From CAVSJO01 sp963728445 (GTDB lineage: Bacteria > Gemmatimonadota > Gemmatimonadetes > Longimicrobiales > RSA9), in NCBI GenBank assembly GCA_963728445.1, contig CAVSJO010000006.1, positions 868,001 to 932,000 on the forward strand: DNA of 64,000 bases, given 5' to 3'. The translations under genes and the position numbers were made by a program. Shown here piece by piece: positions 1-7,560 of this stretch. Position 1 is the first letter of the stretch. Each line of letters opens with the position of its first letter. The notes beneath the pieces are model-generated. The model searched no databases. It had not been told where the DNA came from and saw only the letters and a program-made list of their open reading frames with translations.

Positions 1-832
1 CGGCGCGAGCAGGTGCTTCCACTCGAAGAGCACGTACAGCCCCCACCCACCCAGGATCAGCACGGCCGTCGAGACCAGCACCAGCCGCGAGTGCAGCGAG
101 ATCCTCAGCGCGCGCCCCTTCTTTCGCTCCCGGTTCCAGAGGTAGACCTCCTCGAGCGTGAGGAAGCCGAGGCCGCCCACCACGATCAACGCCATGATGG
201 TGAACAGGGCGAGGGGGTCCGACGTGAACCCCATGAGCGAGTCCGAGAACGTCGAGAACCCCGCGTTGCAGAACGCGCTGATCGACTGGAAGATGGCGTT
301 CCATCCCGCCGCCCGGACGCCCTGCTCCGGCACCCAGTCGACGAACAGGATCGCCGCCCCGGCGGCCTCCAGGATGAACGTGAACTTCAGGACGTCACGG
401 GCCAGGTGCCTGTAGTCCACGTGGGGCGCGATCTCTGCCGCGCCCGACGAGATGGACTCGTGGCGGAGCGAGAGTCGTCGCCCCAGCGCGATGATGATCA
501 CGGTCGTGAAGGTGATTATTCCGAGACCGCCGAGCTGGATCAGCAGGAGGATCCACGCCTGCCCGGCCGCCGTGAAGTACGTTGCCGTGTCCACCACGAT
601 GAGGCCCGTGACGCACACCGCGCTGGTCGACGTGAAGAGCGCGTCCAGCCAGCTCAGCTCCGGACCCGTGTACATCCCCGGCAGGACCTTCAACCCCACC
701 GCGCCGAGCGACGATGAGCAGGGCGAAGGAGCCCACGAAGATCTGCGGCGCGCGGACGCGACGAAGCAGCCCGCGCGGTCGGGGGCCCCGGCGCTCCCAG
801 CGCCGTGTCGTCTGCCGCGTGCCTCGTTGCAT
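1..832 (-). CDS. trkH: TrkH/KtrB-family K+ uptake channel subunit, 3'-truncated by the window, apparent frameshift
   Basis: Membrane subunit that lets K+ into the cell, normally gated by a cytoplasmic TrkA/KtrA protein. Two selectivity-filter loops are readable: TSTSAVCVTGL followed by VVDT, and SISAFCNAGFST. The N-terminal stretch RAPQIFVGSFALLIV is also typical of the family. I take the ATG at 832 (MQRGTRQTTRR) as start; a basic leader precedes the first membrane helix. The N-terminal part (about 832-712) and the rest (about 710-1) lie in different frames. One base too many, or two too few, near 701-712 separates ...FALLIV from LGAVGLKVLPGMYTGPELSW. This is either a sequence error or a broken gene. 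The C-terminus lies outside the window. It is divergent from the efflux operon. Confidence 0.82.
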
Positions 833-1169
833 CGGGAAGCGTCCGGGAATGACCAGCCGGCGAGCGCCGGCGCGAAGAGGGGAAGCTCGCCGCAGTCCGC
901 TGCACGGGCAAGCCTCACCGGGGCCGCCCCTCCCGGATCCTCCACCGGACCGGTGCGCTCCCGGGCCCCGATCCCCGTGTCCGCCTGCGGGACGGCCGGT
1001 CCCGCCGCCGGTCGGAATCGCTGCCGAGCAGGCGAGCCATGAGCTTCGTAAATCGTTGGCACAAAGACATTTACGTAATTGGTTCAACGGGGCACGGCCC
1101 TTTCGATGGATCCTACGGGCGGCGGGCCGGCGGGCGGCCCGCCCGATGACCGGTGAGGAGGCTGGATCC
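833..1169. promoter_or_regulatory. Divergent intergenic region trkH / tolC-like operon with an inverted repeat
   Basis: The 337-bp gap is GC-rich except for an A/T-rich island at about 1045-1085, which probably holds the promoter of the efflux operon. The island contains a perfect 7-bp inverted repeat, CGTAAAT (1047-1053) and ATTTACG (1069-1075), separated by 15 bp. That layout suits a dimeric regulator's operator. The 12-mer TCGTAAATCGTT (1046-1057) recurs with one mismatch at 2881-2892, upstream of the adaptor gene. I could not assign a convincing -35/-10 pair. A perfect Shine-Dalgarno AGGAGG at 1156-1161 belongs to the downstream gene. Confidence 0.5.
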
Positions 1170-2747
1170 GTGGGCAGGCATGACGAGACGAAGGCGGCAG
1201 CGATGCTCGTGGCGACGCTGGTCGTCCTGGCCACGCTGCCCGCGCCCGTTCGGGGGCAGGACACCGCGCAGACGGACACGGCGCGGACGGACACCGCGCA
1301 GACGGACACGGCGTCGGGGCCGACTCTGACGCTCGACGAGGCGATCGGTTTGGCACGGCAGAGCAATCCCTCGTTCCTGCAGACGAAGAACGACGAGGCG
1401 GCGGCGGAGTGGCGCGTGCGCTCGGCGTACGCGCAGCTGCTGCCGGGGGCTAGCGTCGGGGCGGACGCGCAGTACCAGGCGCCCGGGCAGGCGCGTTACG
1501 GGCTGCTGACGGCGGCGGACGTCGGCCTCGGCACGACGCCGGCCTACTACTTCTCCGACTACTCGTTCGGCCTGAACTACACGCTCAACGGCGCGGCGCT
1601 GCTGCGGCCGTCCCAGGAGCGGGCGGCGTTGCGGGCGACGAGGGCGACGATCGACGCGGCGTCGTTCGACGTCGCCTCACAGGTCACGACACAGTACCTG
1701 AACGCGCTGCGGGCCCAGGACGCGCTGGAGCTGGCGGACCGGCAGCTCGAGAGCGCCCGCCTGAATGCGAAGCTGGCGACGGTGCGTGCGCGGCTGGGGG
1801 CTGCGAGTCCCATCGACTCCCTCCAGGCGCGCGTGCAGGAAGGCCGCGCCGAGATCGCCGACGTCCAGGCGCGGGCGGCGCTGCACACCGAACGTCTCCG
1901 GCTCGGCGAGCGCATCGGCGTGAAGCTGCCGCCCGACACGCGCCTCGTCACGGAGTTCCAGGTCTTCGACGAGGACGTGAGTACCGACTCCCTCGTGGCC
2001 CTGGCCCTGCGTCAGAGCCCGAATCTGCTGGCGCTGCGGGCGCAGACTTCGGCGAACGAGGCTGCGCTGCGCAGCCAGTGGACGCGCTACCTGCCCACGG
2101 TGAGCCTCCAGGCGGGGTGGTCCGGGTACACGCGTCGCGCGGGCGACGTCGGCAGCCTCATCGCCGACGCGCAGCGCAGCGCCGAGAGTTCCATCCAGAG
2201 CTGTCAGCTCTTCAACAACATCTCGGCCGGGCTGTCGACGCCGTTGCCCGATCGGCCGGCGGACTGCTCGAAGTACGCGCTGACCGACGCCCAGCGGAAC
2301 GCGGTGGTCCGGCAGAACGACGCCTTCCCGTTCTCTTTCACCCCGCAGCCGATGGTCATGTCACTGAGCGTCTCCCTGCCTCTGTTCCAGGGCTTCACCC
2401 GGCAGCGGGACCTCGAGCTCGCCCGGGGCCAGGCCGACGACGCGAAGCAGGCCGCCCGGGCCGAGGAGTTGCGTCTGTCCACCGAGATCTCGGCGGCCGT
2501 CGAGGCCCTGGACGCCGCCCGGCGCAGCGTCGCCATCGAGAACCGGGACCGCGGCCTCGCCGAGGCGCAGCTCCGCCTCGCCCGCGAGCGCTACCGACTC
2601 GGCGCCGGCACCTTTCTCGAGCTGCAGGACGCGGAGGCGCGCTCCGCGCAGGCGCAGCAGTCTCGCCTCGACGCGCTCTACACGTTCCACCAGAGCGTCG
2701 TGGACCTCGAGGCGCTGATCGGCGGGCGCCTCCGTCCGGATGGCTGA
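1170..2747 (+). CDS. TolC-family outer-membrane efflux protein
   Basis: Outer-membrane channel/periplasmic tunnel component of a tripartite exporter (525 aa). The GTG at 1170 is chosen because AGGAGG lies 8 nt upstream and the protein then begins with a basic stretch and a hydrophobic signal peptide (MLVATLVVLATLPAPVRG, cut near Gln). It shows the two-repeat OEP organisation, with LTLDEAIGLARQSNP at the N-terminus and repeated coiled-coil segments such as LELADRQLESARLNAKL and AEAQLRLARERYRLGAGTFLELQDAE. A 30-bp tandem duplication right after the signal peptide (1261-1313) encodes a Thr/Asp/Ala-rich linker (QTDTARTDTA twice). It is the first gene of the efflux run, followed by the adaptor and ABC genes. 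Confidence 0.93.
   Translation: MGRHDETKAAAMLVATLVVLATLPAPVRGQDTAQTDTARTDTAQTDTASGPTLTLDEAIGLARQSNPSFLQTKNDEAAAEWRVRSAYAQLLPGASVGADAQYQAPGQARYGLLTAADVGLGTTPAYYFSDYSFGLNYTLNGAALLRPSQERAALRATRATIDAASFDVASQVTTQYLNALRAQDALELADRQLESARLNAKLATVRARLGAASPIDSLQARVQEGRAEIADVQARAALHTERLRLGERIGVKLPPDTRLVTEFQVFDEDVSTDSLVALALRQSPNLLALRAQTSANEAALRSQWTRYLPTVSLQAGWSGYTRRAGDVGSLIADAQRSAESSIQSCQLFNNISAGLSTPLPDRPADCSKYALTDAQRNAVVRQNDAFPFSFTPQPMVMSLSVSLPLFQGFTRQRDLELARGQADDAKQAARAEELRLSTEISAAVEALDAARRSVAIENRDRGLAEAQLRLARERYRLGAGTFLELQDAEARSAQAQQSRLDALYTFHQSVVDLEALIGGRLRPDG
1261..1313 (+). repeat. 30-bp in-frame tandem repeat in the tolC-like gene
   Basis: Bases 1261-1283 and 1291-1313 are identical (23 nt) at a 30-nt period. 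They encode alternating QTDTA/RTDTA units just after the signal-peptide cleavage region. Such a repeat can expand or contract by slippage, changing only the linker length of the mature N-terminus. Confidence 0.85.
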
Positions 2748-3010
2748 TCGAGCGGGGCGGCGGACTACGGGCCGACGTCGCAGGCCTAACCGGCCGCACC
2801 CCGGTCCCCCGCGTCCCGCCATCGGACACCGCGTCCCGGCCACGGACATGGCGGAGCCCGTCCGGCGACCGGGGTATGAATCGTAAGTCGTTTGTATTGA
2901 ACAACTTGAAGGATTCCGGAAGGTCGGGCACGAAGCGTGTCCATGAAAGGGTCCGGAGGGGACCGGCGCGCCGACCGGCGCGCGACGAAAGCGAAGCTTG
3001 AAGAGGCACT
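2748..3010. promoter_or_regulatory. Intergenic region with a second copy of the TCGTAARTCGTT element
   Basis: This 263-bp gap in the efflux operon is longer than the other gaps except for the hairpin region. It has an A/T-rich island at 2876-2920 carrying TCGTAAGTCGTT (2881-2892), an 11/12 match to the element in front of the tolC-like gene (1046-1057). That suggests an internal promoter or shared operator (inference). Weak ribosome-binding GAGG lies at 3003-3006, close to the GTG start at 3011. Confidence 0.4.
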
Positions 3011-4255
3011 GTGGATATTCAGCGTGAGAAGAAGACGTCGAAGCGACGCTACGTCTGGATCGGCGTGGCCATCGGCGTCGTCATCCTGGTGACGTTCGGG
3101 ATCTCCCGTCTGGAGCCGGCGGCGCCGACGGTGGACGCCGGCACGCTGTGGCGGGACACCGTGGAGCAGGGGACGATGCTGCGGGAGGTTCGGGGTCCGG
3201 GCACGCTGGTGCCGGAGAACATCCGGTGGATCTCGGCGGTGACGGCGGGCCGGGTGGAGCGCATCGACGTGGAGCCGGGCGTGACGGTGAAGCCGGAGAC
3301 GAGCCTGCTGGAGCTGAGCAACCCGGACGTGCAGCTCGCGCTGCTGGACGCGCAGCGGCAGTTGACGGGGGCGGAATCGGAGCTGGTCAACCTGCGTTCG
3401 AGCCTGGAGAGCCAGCGTCTGACGCAGGAGGGCACGGTCGCGCAGATCCGCACGCAGCAGCGGGACGCGGAGCGGCAGGCGAAGACGATGGCGTCGCTGT
3501 CGGACCAGGACCTGGCGGCTGCGAACGAGGTTGCGAACGCCCGGGACAGGGCGGAGGAGCTGAAGACGCGCCTGGACGTGGAGCAGAAGCGGCTGGAGGT
3601 GCTGACGAGGCAGCTCGACGCGCAGTTGAAGGTGCAGGAAGCACAGGTGGCGCGGCTGCGCTCCATCGTCGCATTCCGGCAGCAGCAGCTCGAGTCGATG
3701 AAGGTGAAGGCGAATACGGAGGGGGTGCTGCAGGATCTGCCGCTGCAGGCCGGCCAGTGGGTGACGCCCGGGACGGTTCTGGCCCGGGTGATCCAGCCCG
3801 GCCGGCTGAAGGCGGTGCTGCGGATCCCGGAGACGCAGGCGAAGGACGTGGCGCTCGGGCAGCTCGCCCGGATCGACACGCGCAACGGAATCGTGGAAGG
3901 CCACGTCTCACGGATGGACCCTGCGGCGCAAAACGGAACGGTGACTGTCGACGTAAGGCTCACGGGGGATCTCCCCGCCGGCGCCCGCCCGGACCTCAGC
4001 GTGGACGGCACCATCGAGGTCGAGCGGCTGACGGACGTGCTGTATGTGGGCCGGCCGGCGTACGGCCAGCCGGAGAGCACGGTCGGCCTGTTCAAGCTGG
4101 TGGACGGAGGCAACGCTGCGGTGCGCGTGCCCGTCCAGCTGGGACGGAGCTCGGTGAACACGATCGAGATCGTGAGCGGGCTCTCGAAGGGTGATGTCGT
4201 GATTCTATCCGATATGTCCGCGTGGGACGGCGTGGACCGTGTGCGGCTCAAGTAG
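3011..4255 (+). CDS. HlyD/MacA-type periplasmic adaptor of an ABC exporter
   Basis: Inner-membrane-anchored adaptor (414 aa) that bridges the ABC permeases to the TolC-like channel. A short basic N-terminus (REKKTSKRRY) precedes one membrane anchor at about residues 15-33 (VWIGVAIGVVILVTFGI). A lipoyl/barrel-sandwich half follows (VRGPGTLVPENIRWISAVTAGRVERIDVEPG). Next come a long coiled-coil hairpin at about 105-220, the second lipoyl half (LPLQAGQWVTPGTVLARVIQPG), and a C-terminal membrane-proximal domain (IEIVSGLSKGDVVILSD). The start is GTG at 3011. It precedes the ATPase gene by 27 nt, consistent with co-translation of the exporter parts. Confidence 0.92.
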   Translation: MDIQREKKTSKRRYVWIGVAIGVVILVTFGISRLEPAAPTVDAGTLWRDTVEQGTMLREVRGPGTLVPENIRWISAVTAGRVERIDVEPGVTVKPETSLLELSNPDVQLALLDAQRQLTGAESELVNLRSSLESQRLTQEGTVAQIRTQQRDAERQAKTMASLSDQDLAAANEVANARDRAEELKTRLDVEQKRLEVLTRQLDAQLKVQEAQVARLRSIVAFRQQQLESMKVKANTEGVLQDLPLQAGQWVTPGTVLARVIQPGRLKAVLRIPETQAKDVALGQLARIDTRNGIVEGHVSRMDPAAQNGTVTVDVRLTGDLPAGARPDLSVDGTIEVERLTDVLYVGRPAYGQPESTVGLFKLVDGGNAAVRVPVQLGRSSVNTIEIVSGLSKGDVVILSDMSAWDGVDRVRLK

Positions 4256-4282
4256 CCGCCCAACCAGACCAGGAGAAAGCGA

Positions 4283-5023
4283 ATGGCAGCGACCGAGCCG
4301 TTGATCCGCCTGGACGGAGTGCGCAAGGTCTTCTACACCGACGAGGTGGAGACCCACGCCCTGTCGAGCATCCACCTGGAGATCGGGCGCGGCGAGTACA
4401 TCGCCATCGCGGGCCCGTCGGGGTGTGGCAAGACGACCCTGCTCTCGATCCTGGGGCTGCTGGATACGCCCACGGACGGGGAGTACACGCTGAGCGGGCA
4501 CCCGGTGGCCCAGCTCACGGCGTCGGAGCGGGCGCAGATCCGCAACCGCGAGATCGGCTTCATCTTCCAGGCGTTCAACCTGATCGGTGACCTGACGGTC
4601 TACGAGAACGTCGAGCTGCCCCTCACGTACCGCGGCATGGGCGGCGCCGAGCGCAAGCAGCGGGTGCACGAGGCGCTCGAGCGCGTGGGGATGGCCCACC
4701 GCACGAAGCACTATCCGGCGCAGCTCTCCGGTGGTCAGCAGCAGCGCGTCGCGGTGGCCCGCGCAATCGTGGGGCGGCCGTCCACGCTGCTGGCCGACGA
4801 GCCCACCGGGAACCTGGATTCCCGCAACGGTGAGGCGGTGATGGACCTGCTGCGGGAGCTGCACCAGGATGGCGCCACGATCGTGATGGTGACGCATGAC
4901 CCCCGCTACGCGCGCCACGCCGAGCGCAGCATCCACCTCTTCGACGGCCAGATCATCAAGGACGAGGCGAGCCAGCACGACGCGGCCGTGGAGCTGGAGG
5001 AGAGCGGCTTCGAGATCCCCTGA
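4283..5023 (+). CDS. ABC transporter ATPase, MacB/LolD type
   Basis: Nucleotide-binding subunit (246 aa) expected to power the FtsX-type permeases encoded downstream. All motifs are canonical: Walker A GPSGCGKTT, Q-loop FIFQAFN, signature LSGGQQQRVAVARAI, Walker B LLADEPTGNLD, switch His in VTHD. The ATG at 4283 has AGGAG at 4271-4275. The stop is 9 nt before the next start, which has its own AGGAGG (5023-5028). MacB proper is a fusion of ATPase and permease; here the ATPase is a separate polypeptide. Confidence 0.95.
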   Translation: MAATEPLIRLDGVRKVFYTDEVETHALSSIHLEIGRGEYIAIAGPSGCGKTTLLSILGLLDTPTDGEYTLSGHPVAQLTASERAQIRNREIGFIFQAFNLIGDLTVYENVELPLTYRGMGGAERKQRVHEALERVGMAHRTKHYPAQLSGGQQQRVAVARAIVGRPSTLLADEPTGNLDSRNGEAVMDLLRELHQDGATIVMVTHDPRYARHAERSIHLFDGQIIKDEASQHDAAVELEESGFEIP

Positions 5024-5032
5024 GGAGGCCCG

Positions 5033-7525
5033 ATGGGCGCGTTCATCGACGACATCCGACAGGCGACGCGGCGTCTCCTCTCGTCCCCGGGCTATGCCAT
5101 CGTCGCGGTTCTGACGCTGGCGGTCGGGATCGGCGCGAGCGTGGCGATCTACACGGTGATCGACCACGTCCTTCTCCACCCCATGCCGTACCCGGACCCG
5201 GATCGGCTGGTGCGGGTGAAGAGTCCGGTTCCCATGGTGGGCCCGGATGTGGAGTGGGAGACGTCGACGGCGGAGTACTTCTACTTCCGCGAGCACGCGA
5301 CGACGGTGGACGCCGTCGCCGACTACTTCCTCGACTCCGGAACGCTGCAGACGCCGGACGGCCCCCAGCGCGTCTACGTCGCCAGTGGCACCGCCAGCCT
5401 GCTCCCCCTGCTCGGCGCCCGACCGGTCCTCGGCCGACTGTTCGATGACCGGGACGACCGTCCGGACGCGCCCTTCGTCGCCGTCCTGTCCCACGGCTTC
5501 TGGGAGCGGCAGTTCGGCGGCGACCGCGGCGTGATCGGCACGACCGTCCGTCTCCAGGACCAGCCGGTTGAGGTGATCGGCGTGATGGCCCCGGGCGTCG
5601 AGCTGCCGCCCGAGCCCGGCCAGGAGTTCGCGGCCAACGCGGACCTGTGGGTGCCGATGCAGATCGATCCGGCCGGTCCCTTCTACAACAGCCATACCTC
5701 GCACCGGATGCTGCTGCACCTCCGGCCCGGCGTCGAGCTCTCCCGCGCGCAGGCCGAGTTCTCGTCCCTCGTGCCCGGCCTGCCCGACGCGTACCCGACC
5801 GCCTACGGCGAGAAATTCATCGAGAACGGGTTCACGGCGCGGCTCTACCCGCTGAAGGACTACGTCGTCGGCTCGATCGCGGGGAACCTGTGGATCGTCT
5901 TCGGCGCCGTCGGGCTCGTGCTCCTCATCGCCCTGGCCAACGCCGCGAACCTGTTCCTCGTGCGCACGGAAGGCAGGCGCCGTGAGATCGCGGTTCGAGC
6001 GGCGCTGGGCGCCGGCCGTGGCGCGATCGCCCGCCACTTCCTTGCGGAAGGCGCGGTGCTCTCCGGCCTCGGCGCCGGGCTCGGGCTGCTCATCGGCTAC
6101 GCCGGACTCTCGTGGCTGCTGACGGTCGCGCCCGCCGGGCTGCCGCGACTGGATGAGGTCCGCTTTGGCGGCTCCGTGTTCATCTTCGCGACCGGCGTGG
6201 CCGTCCTCGTGGCCGTCTGTCTGAGCGCGGTCCCCGTGTTCCACGCGGGCCGCGTGCAGGGGATCGCCGCCCTGGCGGAGGGGGGGCGCGGCGGTACGGC
6301 CAGCCGCGAGCGGCAGCGCGCGCGCTCCACTCTGGTCGTCACGCAGGTCGCGCTGGCCCTGGTGCTCATCGTCGGGGCGACGCTGCTGCTCGAGAGCTTC
6401 CGCCGCCTTCGCGACATCGATCCGGGATTCCGTGCCGACGGTGTTCTCACCGTGCGTCTCTCCGCGTCGCCCAACCGCTACGACAGGGAGCGGATCTGGG
6501 GCTTCTACCACGAAGTGCTGGAGCGTGTGAGGGCGCTCCCCGGCGTGGAGAGCGCAGGCATGGTGAACGACGGCCTGCCGCTCTCCGGCTTCGGCTGCAC
6601 GGTCCAGGCGTTCGAGGACCCGGCGGTCTACGAGCGGCTGCACCAGGCGAACGAGGGTACCTGCGCCGGCCAGTCCCCCGCGACGCCCGGCTACTTCGAG
6701 ACGATGGGCATCCCGCTCCTGCGGGGTCGCACGTTCCGTCCGTCGGACAACGACGCGCCATCCACCGGGGCGGTCGTCGTCAGCCGGGCGTTCGCCGACC
6801 GCTTCTGGCCGGGCGAGGACCCCATCGGCAAGGGCGTGGCGCCGAACGGCATGAGCGAGGGCCCCTTCTACCACGTGGTCGGCCTGGTCGGAGACGTGCC
6901 GGCCGAGACGGTGGAGGGTGAGAAGGGCGTCGCGATCTACTACCCCATCGAGGCCATCCCGCCGTCTCACGCGTGGTGGCCCTACGGGATGGACCTGGTC
7001 GTGCGGACCCGGACTGGCGAGCCGACCGCCCTCGTTCCGGCCACCCGTCGTGCCGTCCTCGCCGTCGATCCCACCGTGCCCGTCTTCGACCCACAGGAGA
7101 TGCAGGCAATCCTCGACCAGTCCATGAGTCGCCTCTCGTTCACGATGGTCCTGCTCGGCGTGGCCGCGGCCGTGGCTCTCTTCCTCGCCGCCGTCGGCCT
7201 GTACGGCGTCATCAGCTACCTGGTGACCCGGCGCACCAGCGAGATCGGCGTGCGCATGGCACTGGGGGCGGAGCCCGCGTCCGTGCAGCGCCTGGTCGTG
7301 CGCGGCTCCCTGCTGCTGGTTGGCTTCGGGCTGGGCGCCGGGGTGCTCGGCGCCCTCGCCGCCACCCGCGTCCTGACGAGCCTGCTCTACGGGGTCCGTC
7401 CTACCAGCCCCACGGCGTACGTCGCGGCGGCGGCCGTTCTGGCCGCGGTTGCGGTGCTCGCGAGCTGGATCCCGGCCCGGCGCGCGTCGCGCGTCGACCC
7501 CGTCGTCGCCCTCCGCGCGGAATGA
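5033..7525 (+). CDS. ABC transporter permease, ADOP type (copy 1)
   Basis: Inner-membrane permease of 830 aa with a duplicated MacB-PCD + FtsX architecture. There is an N-terminal helix at about 20-42 (AIVAVLTLAVGIGASVAIYTVI) and a first periplasmic domain of about 200 residues. A first FtsX core follows (GSIAGNLWIVFGAVGLVLLIALANAAN then REIAVRAALGAGRGAI). After a linker helix and second periplasmic domain comes the C-terminal FtsX core, ending IPARRASRVDPVVALRAE, the classic ADOP C-terminus. It has no ATPase domain, so it depends on the neighbouring ATPases. FtsX/MacB-type permeases work by mechanotransmission rather than by a channel; the substrate here is unknown. Confidence 0.93.
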   Translation: MGAFIDDIRQATRRLLSSPGYAIVAVLTLAVGIGASVAIYTVIDHVLLHPMPYPDPDRLVRVKSPVPMVGPDVEWETSTAEYFYFREHATTVDAVADYFLDSGTLQTPDGPQRVYVASGTASLLPLLGARPVLGRLFDDRDDRPDAPFVAVLSHGFWERQFGGDRGVIGTTVRLQDQPVEVIGVMAPGVELPPEPGQEFAANADLWVPMQIDPAGPFYNSHTSHRMLLHLRPGVELSRAQAEFSSLVPGLPDAYPTAYGEKFIENGFTARLYPLKDYVVGSIAGNLWIVFGAVGLVLLIALANAANLFLVRTEGRRREIAVRAALGAGRGAIARHFLAEGAVLSGLGAGLGLLIGYAGLSWLLTVAPAGLPRLDEVRFGGSVFIFATGVAVLVAVCLSAVPVFHAGRVQGIAALAEGGRGGTASRERQRARSTLVVTQVALALVLIVGATLLLESFRRLRDIDPGFRADGVLTVRLSASPNRYDRERIWGFYHEVLERVRALPGVESAGMVNDGLPLSGFGCTVQAFEDPAVYERLHQANEGTCAGQSPATPGYFETMGIPLLRGRTFRPSDNDAPSTGAVVVSRAFADRFWPGEDPIGKGVAPNGMSEGPFYHVVGLVGDVPAETVEGEKGVAIYYPIEAIPPSHAWWPYGMDLVVRTRTGEPTALVPATRRAVLAVDPTVPVFDPQEMQAILDQSMSRLSFTMVLLGVAAAVALFLAAVGLYGVISYLVTRRTSEIGVRMALGAEPASVQRLVVRGSLLLVGFGLGAGVLGALAATRVLTSLLYGVRPTSPTAYVAAAAVLAAVAVLASWIPARRASRVDPVVALRAE

Positions 7526-7529
7526 TTCC

Positions 7530-7560
7530 ATGAGGAGCGTCCTGTCCATGAGGAGCGTCC
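7530..7560 (+). repeat. Duplicated start region of ADOP copy 2
   Basis: ATGAGGAGCGTCCTG occurs twice, at 7530 and 7548, an 18-bp tandem duplication. Both ATGs are in frame. The first copy supplies a GAGGAG (7532-7537) 10 nt ahead of the second ATG, while the first ATG has no good ribosome-binding site. I therefore place the start at 7548. The duplication may have created the binding site, or it may give two alternative starts. Confidence 0.6.

Noticed and set aside
1056..1075. TTGGCAC resembling a sigma-54 -24 element before the tolC-like gene
   Set aside because: The expected GC of the -12 element would fall at 1070-1071, which read TT. So the NtrC-type regulator is not shown to act here.
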